From: an uncultured bacterium
GTDB lineage: Bacteria > Actinomycetota > Coriobacteriia > Coriobacteriales > Coriobacteriaceae
DNA: 38,610 nt
Reading direction: 5' to 3'
Assembly (NCBI GenBank): GCA_905215445.1
Contig: CAJMPZ010000017.1
Span: 1 to 38,610, forward strand
Positions 16,931 to 25,064 of the stretch are shown piece by piece. The first letter of the stretch is position 1. Every line of letters starts with the position of its first letter. The notes beneath the pieces are model-generated. The model had not been told where the DNA came from and made no database searches. It saw nothing but the letters and a program-made list of their open reading frames with translations. The position numbers and the translations under genes were made by a program.

Positions 16931-17593
16931 TCAGTTCTGGGGCTTGCGCTCCGGATACTTGGCGGTATAGCCCTCGATGTGGAGTGTCGAGGCGATGATT
17001 TCCTTGACCGTCTCGTCGGGCACATCGGGGTGCGTGCGGATATACATCAAAAGACCCATGATGAGGGTGTAGAACGTCTCGTAGACATGGTCGATGCGTA
17101 GCTCATGATGGGCGACAAAATCCACCACGGTGGTATCGCAGATATACTGCGCCACGCGCTGGACCACGTTGTGCAAAAAGCCGCCGTATAGCGCGCCGCT
17201 GCTCGAGGTGAGCGTGCTCGGCAGCTCGTGGCCGCTGGCGACCAGGCGTTTAAAGAGCGGGGCGACGGTGTCGAGCGCGCCCTCGATATCACCAACGGTG
17301 CGGCCGGCATTCCACGTCTCGAGCTCGGAGATAAAACCGTCGATTGCCTCGTCCATGACGGCGGTGACGGCGGCGTCCATGTCGGCGAAGTAGTGGTAGA
17401 ACAGCGAGCGCGTGCAGCCGGCTCGCTTGGTTACGGCCGAGACGGATAGGTGGGACACGCCCAGCTCGGAGCTTACGGTGCGCACGGCATCGAGGATCTC
17501 GCGACGGCGTTCGTCGCCCGTCAGGCGCTTTGCCGTGCTGTCGGACGCGAGGACGGCATCAGCCACAGAGATGTTTGCCGTGTTATCGCTCAT
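16931..17593 (-). CDS. TetR-family transcriptional regulator
   Basis: 220 residues from the ATG at 17593, which has AAAGGCGG upstream; a longer in-frame start at 17611 lacks a ribosome site. The N-terminal helix-turn-helix is about 28-75, with SELGVSHLSVSAVTKRAGCT and SLFYHYFADMDA (the TetR signature). The C-terminal ~140 residues form the ligand/dimer domain and carry no recognisable specificity. The gene is divergent from the large oxidoreductase and upstream of the DUF5692-like gene. Two palindromes in the shared intergenic region are likely its operators. Confidence 0.88.
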   Translation of the reverse strand: MSDNTANISVADAVLASDSTAKRLTGDERRREILDAVRTVSSELGVSHLSVSAVTKRAGCTRSLFYHYFADMDAAVTAVMDEAIDGFISELETWNAGRTVGDIEGALDTVAPLFKRLVASGHELPSTLTSSSGALYGGFLHNVVQRVAQYICDTTVVDFVAHHELRIDHVYETFYTLIMGLLMYIRTHPDVPDETVKEIIASTLHIEGYTAKYPERKPQN

Positions 17594-17652
17594 GCGTTTG
17601 CCGCCTTTCATCCGTTTGGGCCCGACCGTTCGCCTAACAGTCTTGAATATTG

Positions 17653-17690
17653 TTGACGGTTCGTCAATACTGTTTTTGACACAATGTCAA
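17653..17690. promoter_or_regulatory. Twin palindromes, probable TetR operators
   Basis: TTGAC-GGTTC-GTCAA (17653-17667) and TTGACA-CAA-TGTCAA (17676-17690) are 15-bp palindromes whose centres are 23 bp apart, near two helical turns. They lie between the divergent tetR and oxidoreductase genes. Assignment to this TetR is inferred from position. Confidence 0.6.
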
Positions 17691-17783
17691 CAATAGCGGG
17701 TGAACGGCATGGGGGCATGCCCGGCCTGCAAAAAAAGAGGGGCGCTGCGGTCTCGCCGGGCTGCGGCAAGAGAAGGGATAACC

Positions 17784-20561
17784 ATGATTCTCAACGGACC
17801 GGGGATTAGCTATACCGAGCCCGATATCGGCGCGGAGTTCGTGCCGCCGATACCGGAGCATCCGCGCGAGGCCATCGTCAAACTGTGTGAGCACTGCACC
17901 AACCGCCTGTTGCACCGCGACGAGCTGCTGGGCTACGAGTACTGGTCGTTTGCCGAGGCCGCAACCGACGAGCAGGCCGAAGTGCTCTGCAAGATGAAGA
18001 TGCGCCGTCCCTATACGCTGCCCGAGATGGTCAAGCTCACCGGCATGCCCGAGGCCCAGATCGAAAAAATGCTCGATGACATGAGCTACACGGGTCTGCT
18101 CGAGTACAACTGGGAAAACCCCGAGCGCGCCAAGCAGTGGGTGCTGCCCATGCTGGTGCCGGGTTCTGCCGAGTTCCTCAACATGCGCATGGGCCAGCTC
18201 GAGGAGCACCCGGTCTATGCTAAGTTCTTTGAGCAGGCGTCCAAGGGACCGCTGTCCAAGGCCACGCCGATGGTGCCGCCTGGCGGTGCCGGCATCGGCA
18301 TGCATGTCATTCCGGTCGAGAAGGCCATCGATGCCGCGAGCACCTCGGTGCCGATCGAGCATATCGAGCATTGGCTCGACAAATACGATGGCAAATATGC
18401 CGCTAGCACCTGCAGCTGCCGCGCGAGCCGTCGTGTGATGGGCGAGGGCTGCGCCGACGACCCCGCCGACTGGTGCATTGCCGTGGGCGATATGGCCGAC
18501 TACGTGGTCGAGACCGACCGCGGTCATTACGTGACCCGCGAGGAGGTCTACGACATCCTGCGCCAGGCCGAGGACAACGGCTTTGTGCACCAGATCACCA
18601 ACATCGACGGCGAGAACAAGATCTTCGCCATCTGCAACTGCAACGTCAACGTGTGCTACGCCCTGCGCACCTCGCAGCTGTTCAACACACCCAACCTGTC
18701 GCGCTCGGCCTATGTCGCCAAGGTCGAGAAGGACAAGTGCGTGGCCTGCGGTCGCTGCGTTGAGGTGTGCCCGGCTGGTGCAGCCAAGCTCGGCCAGAAG
18801 CTCTGCAGCAAAAAGGCCGGCGGACAGGTGCCCGAGTATCCGCGCCAGGAGCTGCCCGATGCCACCAAGTGGGACCACACCAAGTGGTCGCCCAACTACC
18901 GCAACGACAACCGCATCGAGACGCATGAGTCCGGCACCGCTCCCTGCAAGACGGCCTGCCCCGCGCACGTTGCCGTTCAGGGCTATTTGAAGCTCGCGGC
19001 GCAGGGTCGCTATGACGAGGCGCTCGCGCTCATCAAGCGCGAGAACCCGCTGCCCGCTATCTGCGGCCGTGTGTGCAACCGCCGCTGTGAGGATGCCTGC
19101 ACCCGCGGTCGTGTGGACGCCGCCGTGGCTATCGACGAGGTCAAGAAGTTCATCGCCCAGCGCGATCTGGATGCCGCGACCCGCTATGTCCCACCTGTGG
19201 TGACCCCGACGCGTGCCGGCGGCTTCGACCAGAAGATCGCTATCATCGGTGCCGGTCCGGCCGGCCTGTCCTGCGCTTTCTACCTGGCCGAGAAGGGCTA
19301 CAAGCCCGTCGTGTTCGAGAAAAACGAGCGCCCGGGCGGCATGCTCACCTATGGCATTCCTAGCTTTAAGCTGCAGAAGGACGTTATCGAGGCCGAGGTC
19401 GAGGTCATTCGCCTGATGGGTGCCGAGTTCCGCTATGGCGTGGAGGTCGGTCGCGACGTGACGCTCGACGAGTTGCGCGCGCAGGGCTTTAAGGCCTTCT
19501 ACGTGGCTATAGGCTGCCAGGGCGGCCGCCTTGCCGGTATTCCGGGCGAGGACGCCGAGGACGTGACCGTGGCCGTCGACTTTTTGCGCGAGGTCAACAG
19601 CGGCAAGATCGATGCGCTGCCCGGCCGCACCATCGTGGTGGGCGGCGGCAACGTGGCCATCGACGTTGCCCGCAACGCCTGCCGTCTGGGTTCCGAGCAC
19701 GTTGAGATGTTCTGCCTGGAGAGCGAGGCGCAGATGCCCGCCAGCGAGGAAGAGCGTCGCGAGGCCATCGAGGACGGCGCACACATCAGTTGCGGTTGGG
19801 GCCCCAAGGAGGTCCATCTGGACGAGGCCGGCCGTGTGTGCGGCATCACCTTTAAGCGCTGCACGCGCGTCTACGATGACGAGGGCCGTTTTGCGCCCGA
19901 GTACGACGAGAACGACCTGCGCCGCGTCGATGCCGACCGCGTGGTCATGTCCATCGGCCAGTCCATCGTGTGGGGCGACCTGCTGGCTGGCTCCAAGGTG
20001 GAGCTTGGCCGTGGTCAGGGCGCCCTTGCCGATCCCCAGACCTACCAGACCGCCGAACCCGACATCTTTGTGGGCGGCGACGTCTATACCGGTCCGAGCT
20101 TTGCCATCGATGCCATCGCCGCCGGTCACGAGGCCGCCGTGTCCATCCATCGCTTTGTGCAGCCGGGCTCCACGCTCACCATCGGCCGCAACCAGCGCCG
20201 CTACGCCGCGCTCGACCGCGACGATGTCGTGATCGAGAGCTATGACAACGCGAGCCGTGAGGTTGCCCACGTGGACCACGAGCGCGAGAAGGCCGCGCCC
20301 TTCAGCGAGTACGTCGAGACCTTTACCGAAGAGCAGGTGCGCGCCGAGACCGCCCGTTGCCTTGGCTGCGGTGCCTCAATCGTCGACCCCAACAAGTGCA
20401 TCGGCTGCGGCCTGTGCACCACCAAGTGCGCGTTCGATGCCATCCATCTGGATCGCGATCGCCCCGAGTGCTCCACGATGGTCAAATACGAGCAAAAGCT
20501 CCCGAGCCTTGGCAAGTATGCTTTAAAGCGTGCAATCAAAATCAAGTTCGGTCGTAAATAG
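17784..20561 (+). CDS. Iron-sulfur flavoprotein oxidoreductase, GltD-like with extra ferredoxin domains
   Basis: 925 residues from the ATG at 17784, which has GAGAAGGG upstream; an in-frame ATG at 17700 has none. Residues 1-310 are a Cys-containing N-terminal domain (CEHCTNRLL, TCSCRASRR, CNCNVNVC). A [4Fe-4S] ferredoxin motif CVACGRCVEVCP is at 319-330. Next comes a GltD-type region with the Cys motif CGRVCNRRCEDAC, an FAD Rossmann fold IIGAGPAGLSCA (about 487-498) and an NAD(P) Rossmann fold VVGGGNVAIDVA (about 618-629). A second ferredoxin motif CIGCGLCTTKC is near residue 872. The architecture is that of anaerobic NAD(P)H:acceptor or electron-confurcating subunits. No partner subunit adjoins it, so the acceptor is unknown. 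The divergent TetR probably represses it. Confidence 0.85.
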   Translation: MILNGPGISYTEPDIGAEFVPPIPEHPREAIVKLCEHCTNRLLHRDELLGYEYWSFAEAATDEQAEVLCKMKMRRPYTLPEMVKLTGMPEAQIEKMLDDMSYTGLLEYNWENPERAKQWVLPMLVPGSAEFLNMRMGQLEEHPVYAKFFEQASKGPLSKATPMVPPGGAGIGMHVIPVEKAIDAASTSVPIEHIEHWLDKYDGKYAASTCSCRASRRVMGEGCADDPADWCIAVGDMADYVVETDRGHYVTREEVYDILRQAEDNGFVHQITNIDGENKIFAICNCNVNVCYALRTSQLFNTPNLSRSAYVAKVEKDKCVACGRCVEVCPAGAAKLGQKLCSKKAGGQVPEYPRQELPDATKWDHTKWSPNYRNDNRIETHESGTAPCKTACPAHVAVQGYLKLAAQGRYDEALALIKRENPLPAICGRVCNRRCEDACTRGRVDAAVAIDEVKKFIAQRDLDAATRYVPPVVTPTRAGGFDQKIAIIGAGPAGLSCAFYLAEKGYKPVVFEKNERPGGMLTYGIPSFKLQKDVIEAEVEVIRLMGAEFRYGVEVGRDVTLDELRAQGFKAFYVAIGCQGGRLAGIPGEDAEDVTVAVDFLREVNSGKIDALPGRTIVVGGGNVAIDVARNACRLGSEHVEMFCLESEAQMPASEEERREAIEDGAHISCGWGPKEVHLDEAGRVCGITFKRCTRVYDDEGRFAPEYDENDLRRVDADRVVMSIGQSIVWGDLLAGSKVELGRGQGALADPQTYQTAEPDIFVGGDVYTGPSFAIDAIAAGHEAAVSIHRFVQPGSTLTIGRNQRRYAALDRDDVVIESYDNASREVAHVDHEREKAAPFSEYVETFTEEQVRAETARCLGCGASIVDPNKCIGCGLCTTKCAFDAIHLDRDRPECSTMVKYEQKLPSLGKYALKRAIKIKFGRK

Positions 20562-20576
20562 GTAACCATGGCGGGT

Positions 20577-20612
20577 AAGGGGACGGCGCAGACTAGATTT
20601 CGCTGTCCCCTT
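20577..20612 (+). terminator. Hairpin after the oxidoreductase gene
   Basis: 12-bp arms (20577-20588 and 20601-20612, one G:T pair) of the type AAGGGGACGGCG. Only a weak T-rich tail (TGCTTTG) follows, so it could also be a dispersed repeat. Confidence 0.5.
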
Positions 20613-20657
20613 GCTTTGAGTTTGCATCGCATCAACCGTTGTTGAAAGGTTTCTACC

Positions 20658-21086
20658 TTGCATGAATTGGGAATCGTTTATCACATTATTCGCGATGTTG
20701 AGAACGTGGCGCGCGCCAATGGCGTGCGTCGCGTTTCGAGCGTCACGCTGCTGCTGGGCGAGGTCTCGGGCGTCGTTCCCGACTTGCTGCTCGACGCTTG
20801 GCGCTGGGCGGCAGATAAAAAGTCCATCACGCAGGGCGCGGAGCTTATCGTGGAGCCCGTCGAGGCCGTGACGCATTGCGAGGCGTGCGGCCGCGACTAT
20901 GCGACAGTCGAGCACGGCAAGACCTGCCCCCATTGCGGCAGTGGCGATACCTATTTGCTCCAGGGCCAAGAGGTCATGATCAAGCAGATCGAGACCCCCG
21001 ACGAGGATCCGGCAGACGCTGCCCCCGGCGGCCCTTCTGACGCCCCCGACGCCGTCGACGCCGCTAACCCTCTCCACATCGTCTAG
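20658..21086 (+). CDS. hypA: Hydrogenase nickel-incorporation protein HypA
   Basis: 142 residues from a TTG start at 20658, with GAAAGG 8 bases upstream. The family's invariant N terminus MHELG begins exactly there; His2 and Glu3 bind nickel. The zinc site is C74/C77 (CEAC) and C90/C93 (CPHC). The ~25-residue C-terminal extension, rich in Asp/Pro/Ala, is not part of the family core. HypA passes Ni2+ to NiFe-hydrogenase maturation. Here it stands alone, without hypB-F or hydrogenase genes in the window. Confidence 0.92.
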   Translation: MHELGIVYHIIRDVENVARANGVRRVSSVTLLLGEVSGVVPDLLLDAWRWAADKKSITQGAELIVEPVEAVTHCEACGRDYATVEHGKTCPHCGSGDTYLLQGQEVMIKQIETPDEDPADAAPGGPSDAPDAVDAANPLHIV

Positions 21087-21090
21087 CCCC

Positions 21091-21146
21091 TAGTCGTTGG
21101 GGACGTTCTTGTTTGACTAGTCGTTTAAGAACGTCCCCAACGACTA
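21091..21146. repeat. GGGACGTTCTT palindrome (copy 1)
   Basis: Perfect 20-bp arms (21091-21110 and 21127-21146) enclose a 16-base loop that itself contains GACTAGTC. It starts 4 bases after the hypA stop. A degraded second copy is at 24744-24799. Confidence 0.85.
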
Positions 21147-21365
21147 CTTGCGCTAGAGCATAAGTTATACAATTAGTCAAGTTATGTCTGTTTAAACAAA
21201 ATAGCGGCACGCAGGCGCATTGGGATTAACCTAAAAGCGGCGTTAATGAACAGAGTGTCTGTATATATCTGTGAAAGTAATTGGGAAATCACGTTTTAGT
21301 AGGCAATGAGCTGTAAATCAGCAACGTAATCAATTTGTAACAAACTTAGACGTTTAAACAAATAA

Positions 21366-21416
21366 TGCAACCGTTTGCGAATTTAGCTATAAATCCACAA
21401 GGCGAACAGGTATACT
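21366..21416 (+). promoter_or_regulatory. Probable promoter and cre-like operator of the PTS operon
   Basis: TGCAACCGTTTGCG (21366-21379) fits the LacI-family/CcpA-type pattern TGnAAnCGnnnnCA at all but the last base. A TATACT box follows at 21411-21416. The rest of 21147-21460 is AT-rich and carries two copies of GTTTAAACAAA (21190 and 21352). There is no reading frame in this stretch. Confidence 0.45.
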
Positions 21417-21463
21417 CCTTTATTGTCGTGTAGGAAATACGTAGACAAAAAGGAGGTTATGTG

Positions 21464-22453
21464 ATGGTAAGTATTGTTCTTGCTAGCCATGGTGACTTGG
21501 CGGCTGGAATCAAGCAGACGGGCTCGATGGTCTTTGGCGATCAGCCGTCTGTTGCCGTGGTCTCGCTCGAGCCGAGCATGGGCCCCGACGACTTCCGTGC
21601 CAAGGTCGAGGAGGCAATCGCTTCCTTCGAGGACCAGGAGCAGGTGCTCTTCCTCGTTGATCTGTGGGGCGGCACGCCGTTCAACCAGATCAGCGGGCTC
21701 ATCGAGGGCCACGATTCCTGGGCTATCGTCACCGGTGTCAACCTGCCTATGCTCATCGAGGCATATTCGCAGCGCTTTGACGCAAAGAACACTGCACATG
21801 CGATCGCAAAACATCTCGTGACTGAGGCTAAGGCCGGCGTGCGCGTCAAGCCCGAGTCTCTGGAGCCCGAGGAGAAGAAGCCGGCTGCGGCCGCCGCTGC
21901 TCCTGCGGGTGCCATTCCTCCGGGAACGGTGATCGGCGACGGGCACATCAAGATCGCCCACGTCCGTATCGACACGCGCCTGCTGCATGGTCAGGTGGCC
22001 ACCACGTGGACCAAGCAGATCAACCCCAACCGCATCATCGTGGTCTCCGACGGCGTTGCTCACGACGAGCTCCGCAAGACCATGATCGAGCAGGCTGCCC
22101 CTCCGGGAGTCCACGCCAACGTCGTGCCTATCAAGAAGATGGCCGAGGTCGTCAAGGACACGCGCTTTGGCGACACCAAGGCGATGCTGCTGTTCGAGAA
22201 CCCGCAGGATCTGCTCAGGGCCATCGAGGCCGGCGTCGACATCAAGGAAGCCAACATCGGTTCCATGGCCCACTCCAAGGGCAAGGTCGTCGTCACTAAC
22301 GCTGTCGCTATGGGCGATGACGATGTCAAGACCATCGAGGCTCTCAAGGCCAAGGGCGTCAAGTTCGAGGTCCGCAAGGTTCCTTCGGATTCCTCCGAGG
22401 ATCTCGACGCCATGTTGAAGAAAGCTAAGGCCGAACTGGCCGCTCAAGCATAG
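21464..22453 (+). CDS. manX: PTS mannose-family EIIAB component
   Basis: 329 residues. The EIIA domain (1-130) has the phospho-His at H9 in LASHGDLAAG. An Ala/Pro-rich linker (about 130-155) joins it to the EIIB domain (160-325), which has its phospho-His at H175 in RIDTRLLHGQV. The phosphate passes HPr to H9 to H175 to sugar. The fused EIIAB order matches E. coli ManX. Start choice: AAGGAGG is 7 bases before the ATG at 21464; the preceding GTG is closer. It is the first gene of manX-manY-manZ, 18 bases before manY. Substrate specificity (mannose, glucose, glucosamine or other) cannot be read from sequence. Confidence 0.93.
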   Translation: MVSIVLASHGDLAAGIKQTGSMVFGDQPSVAVVSLEPSMGPDDFRAKVEEAIASFEDQEQVLFLVDLWGGTPFNQISGLIEGHDSWAIVTGVNLPMLIEAYSQRFDAKNTAHAIAKHLVTEAKAGVRVKPESLEPEEKKPAAAAAAPAGAIPPGTVIGDGHIKIAHVRIDTRLLHGQVATTWTKQINPNRIIVVSDGVAHDELRKTMIEQAAPPGVHANVVPIKKMAEVVKDTRFGDTKAMLLFENPQDLLRAIEAGVDIKEANIGSMAHSKGKVVVTNAVAMGDDDVKTIEALKAKGVKFEVRKVPSDSSEDLDAMLKKAKAELAAQA

Positions 22454-22471
22454 TAAAGGAGGGTCCGATAC

Positions 22472-23290
22472 ATGTCTGCAATCACTATTCTGCTTGTTGC
22501 GATTGTCGCGTTGCTTGCCGGTATGGAAGGCATTCTGGATGAGTTCCAGTTCCATCAGCCGCTCGTGGCATGCACGCTTATCGGTCTCGTAACCGGTCAC
22601 CTTCAGGAGGGCATCCTCCTGGGCGGTTCGCTCCAGATGATGGCCCTTGGCTGGGCTAACGTCGGCGCCGCCGTCGCGCCTGACGCCGCTCTGGCCTCGG
22701 TCGCTTCTTCGATCATCATGGTGCTCGCCCTCAACGGTGGCGCCACCGATTCGGCCAAGGCCGTTACCGCCGCCATCGCCGTCGCCGTCCCGCTGTCGGT
22801 CGCTGGCCTGTTCCTGACCATGATCTGCCGTACCCTGGCTACCGCTATGGTTCACGGCATGGACGCCTGCGCCGAGAAGGGCGACTTCGCCGGCATCGAG
22901 CGTTGGCAGTACGCCGGCATCCTCATGCAGGGTGTTCGTATCGCCATCCCGGCAGTACTTCTGTGCATCATCCCGGCCGAGGCCGTTACCAACGCGCTTA
23001 ACGCTATGCCCGATTGGCTGTCCGGCGGCATGGCTGTCGGCGGCGGCATGGTCGCTTCCGTCGGTTACGCCATGGTCATCAACATGATGGCCACCAAGGA
23101 GACCTGGCCGTTCTTCATCCTCGGCTTTGTCCTTGCTGCCATCCCTCAGCTCACGCTGATCGCCCTTGGCCTCATCGGCATCTCCCTTGCCCTCATCTAC
23201 CTTGGCCTTAAGGATCTGGCCAAGCAGGGTGGCGGCATGGGCGGTGGCTCCGGTGACCCGCTCGGCGACATTCTGAACGATTACGAGTAG
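22472..23290 (+). CDS. manY: PTS mannose-family EIIC component
   Basis: 272 residues, mostly membrane helices. It contains the EIIC-Man hallmarks MEGILDEFQFHQPLVACTLI and GLVTGHLQEGILLGGSLQMM. With EIID it forms the sugar channel. AAGGAGGG precedes the ATG by about 9 bases. The C-terminal Gly-rich tail (GGGMGGGSGDPL) is soluble. manZ starts 16 bases later, so the three genes form an operon. Confidence 0.93.
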   Translation: MSAITILLVAIVALLAGMEGILDEFQFHQPLVACTLIGLVTGHLQEGILLGGSLQMMALGWANVGAAVAPDAALASVASSIIMVLALNGGATDSAKAVTAAIAVAVPLSVAGLFLTMICRTLATAMVHGMDACAEKGDFAGIERWQYAGILMQGVRIAIPAVLLCIIPAEAVTNALNAMPDWLSGGMAVGGGMVASVGYAMVINMMATKETWPFFILGFVLAAIPQLTLIALGLIGISLALIYLGLKDLAKQGGGMGGGSGDPLGDILNDYE

Positions 23291-23306
23291 GAGGGGAGTG
23301 ATACAT

Positions 23307-24227
23307 ATGGCAGAGAACAAGATTCAGCTCACCAAGGCTGACCGTAAGAAGGTTTGCTTCCGTCATCAGTTCCTTCAGGGCTCGTGGAACTACGAGCGTA
23401 TGCAGAACGGCGGCTGGTGCTTCGCAATGATCCCTGCGATCAAGAAGCTCTACACCAGCAAGGATGACCAGATTGCCGCTCTTAAGCGCCACCTGGAGTT
23501 CTATAACACCCACCCCTATGTTTCCGCCCCCGTCATTGGCGTTACCCTCGCCCTCGAGGAGGAGCGCGCCAACGGTGCTCCGATTGACGACGTCGCCATT
23601 CAGGGCGTCAAGGTCGGTATGATGGGCCCGCTCGCCGGCGTCGGCGACCCCGCCTTCTGGTTCACCCTTCGCCCGATTCTGGGTGCACTGGGCGCTTCCC
23701 TGGCCCTGTCCGGCAGCATCGCCGGTCCGCTGCTGTTCTTCTTCGCGTGGAACATCATTCGTTACGCCTTCCTGTGGTACACGCAGGAGTTTGGCTACAA
23801 GGTCGGCTCCTCCATCGCCAAGGACCTCTCCGGCGGTCTGATGGGCAAGGTCACCGAGGGTGCTTCCATCCTGGGTATGTTCATCATCGGCGCCCTGGTC
23901 GAGCGCTGGGTGTCCATCTCCTTCACCCCGGTCGTCTCCAAGGTTACGCAGTCCGCTGGCGCCTATATCGACTGGGCCAACCTGCCCGCCGGTTCTGAGG
24001 GCATCAAGCAGGCATTGACGATGTACAGCTCTGTCGGTGCCAACGCACTCGACCCGGTGAAGGTCACCACGCTTCAGGCCAACCTCGATCAGCTCATCCC
24101 CGGCCTTGCCGCCGTGTGCCTGACCCTTCTGGTCTGCAAGCTCCTCAAGAAGAAGGTCAGCCCGATCGTCATCATCCTGGCTCTCTTCGCCGTCGGCATC
24201 ATCGGTCGCGTCTGCGGCTTCATGTAA
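23307..24227 (+). CDS. manZ: PTS mannose-family EIID component
   Basis: 306 residues from the ATG at 23307, with GAGGGGAG upstream; an in-frame GTG at 23298 lies inside that ribosome site region. The soluble N terminus has FRHQFLQGSWNYERMQNGGW, a strong EIID signature. Several helices follow, with GPLAGVGDPAFWFTLRPI. It works with EIIC as the membrane translocator. It is the last of the three PTS genes, followed by a terminator. Confidence 0.93.
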   Translation: MAENKIQLTKADRKKVCFRHQFLQGSWNYERMQNGGWCFAMIPAIKKLYTSKDDQIAALKRHLEFYNTHPYVSAPVIGVTLALEEERANGAPIDDVAIQGVKVGMMGPLAGVGDPAFWFTLRPILGALGASLALSGSIAGPLLFFFAWNIIRYAFLWYTQEFGYKVGSSIAKDLSGGLMGKVTEGASILGMFIIGALVERWVSISFTPVVSKVTQSAGAYIDWANLPAGSEGIKQALTMYSSVGANALDPVKVTTLQANLDQLIPGLAAVCLTLLVCKLLKKKVSPIVIILALFAVGIIGRVCGFM

Positions 24228-24283
24228 GCACGCTTCGGCTTAAGACCGAGAGTTGCTAGGCAAGGGCTTTTGAGCCATTGAAA

Positions 24284-24327
24284 CGGACCGCACCCGGTGG
24301 GTACACTGGATGCGGTCCGATTGTTTT
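24284..24327 (+). terminator. Terminator between manZ and manO
   Basis: CGGACCGCA / TGCGGTCCG (24284-24292 and 24311-24319) followed by ATTGTTTTT. It separates the PTS operon from manO by attenuation rather than fully, since manO is only 20 bases further on. Confidence 0.8.
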
Positions 24328-24347
24328 TATTGGAGGGCGAGGCGCGT

Positions 24348-24746
24348 ATGGCGCAATCTCAGAACAGCACGGTCGATTTGGCAACGCCGGCAACCTGCCT
24401 GATGGGGCTTACCAGTCACGGTAACGTGATGGTGGGCAATAAGGCGTTTGAGTACTATAACGAGCGTAATCCCGAGGATTATATCCAAATCCCGTGGGAC
24501 GAGGTCGACTATATTGCCGCCGAGGTTTTGCGCGGCACCAAGAAGATTACGCGTTTTGCCATCTTTACCAAAGACAACGGCCACTTTACGTTTTCGACGC
24601 GCGATGACAAGGAAACGCTTCGCGCGGTGCGTAAGTATATTGACGAGGACAGGCTCGTTCGTTCGCCCGATTTTATCGACGTGACCGCCAAGGGCGCCAA
24701 GAGCATCCCCTCCGTTATCAAAAGCCTCTTCCATAAAGGCGACTAG
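24348..24746 (+). CDS. manO: ManO-like protein, DUF956
   Basis: 132 residues. DUF956 proteins are encoded directly after mannose-family PTS operons in lactobacilli and streptococci (manO) and are thought to regulate or assist the transporter. Typical segments are GLTSHGNVMVGNKAFEYYN and IQIPWDEVDYIAAEV. There is no membrane segment. GGAGGGCGAGG precedes the ATG. Position after manXYZ supports the call. Confidence 0.88.
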   Translation: MAQSQNSTVDLATPATCLMGLTSHGNVMVGNKAFEYYNERNPEDYIQIPWDEVDYIAAEVLRGTKKITRFAIFTKDNGHFTFSTRDDKETLRAVRKYIDEDRLVRSPDFIDVTAKGAKSIPSVIKSLFHKGD

Positions 24747-24799
24747 TCGCCTGGGACGTTCTTAAACGACTAGTCATTAAAGAACGTCGCAGACGACTA
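24744..24799. repeat. GGGACGTTCTT palindrome (copy 2, degraded)
   Basis: Arms at 24744-24763 and 24780-24799 pair with a few mismatches. The layout and key words GGGACGTTCTT and GACTAGTC match the copy at 21091. It overlaps the manO stop codon. Confidence 0.7.
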
Positions 24800-24841
24800 T
24801 CTCGAAGAGTGGCTATGCGCTGCATGGTAGTGGCGCAAATC

Positions 24842-24850
24842 TGCTACACT
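24842..24850 (+). promoter_or_regulatory. Extended -10 box of the tRNA gene
   Basis: TGCTACACT (extended -10, TG-n-TACACT) ends 10 bases before the tRNA. No good -35 is seen. Confidence 0.45.
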
Positions 24851-24860
24851 AGTACAACAT

Positions 24861-24936
24861 GCCTCCGTAGCTCAGGGGATAGAGCACCGCTCTCCTAAAG
24901 CGGGTGTCGACGGTTCGAATCCGCCCGGGGGCACCA
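24861..24936 (+). tRNA. tRNA-Arg (anticodon CCT)
   Basis: 76 bases with encoded CCA. Acceptor GCCTCCG pairs with CGGGGGC (one G:T). The D stem is GCTC/GAGC. The anticodon stem CCGCT/AGCGG holds the loop CTCCTAA, giving anticodon CCT, which reads the codon AGG. The T arm contains GTTCGAATCC. The 3' half of the gene is the attachment site of the integrated element. Confidence 0.96.
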
Positions 24937-24937
24937 G
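24891..24937. repeat. attL: 3' part of tRNA-Arg
   Basis: 47 bases from the anticodon loop to one base past CCA are identical to 38327-38373. This is a classical tyrosine-recombinase target: the tRNA is kept whole because the element supplies the same sequence. Confidence 0.93.
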
Positions 24938-24945
24938 GAAAATCG

Positions 24946-24985
24946 CAGGTCAGGAGTTATTTTGCTTCTGACCTGTTCTGGTTTT
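24946..24985 (+). terminator. Terminator downstream of tRNA-Arg
   Basis: CAGGTCAG / CTGACCTG (24946-24953 and 24968-24975) then TTCTGGTTTTT. It lies inside the element, so insertion replaced the original terminator, which is now past attR. Confidence 0.75.
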
Positions 24986-25064
24986 TGGGCTAAGAACTGC
25001 TTATGTTTGTAAATCTGGTAAGTAAATTATTTAACTTCCCGAGTTTTCCACTGAAAACAGGAAA

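Noticed and set aside
15842..17101. 419-codon open frame on the plus strand
   Set aside because: Antisense to the DUF5692-like and TetR genes, which have clear families and starts; the translated sequence is compositionally odd.
17664..20279. 871-codon open frame on the minus strand
   Set aside because: It is the complement of the well-supported oxidoreductase gene; long antisense frames are expected at this GC content, and the sequence is low-complexity Ala/Gly/His/Leu with no domain.
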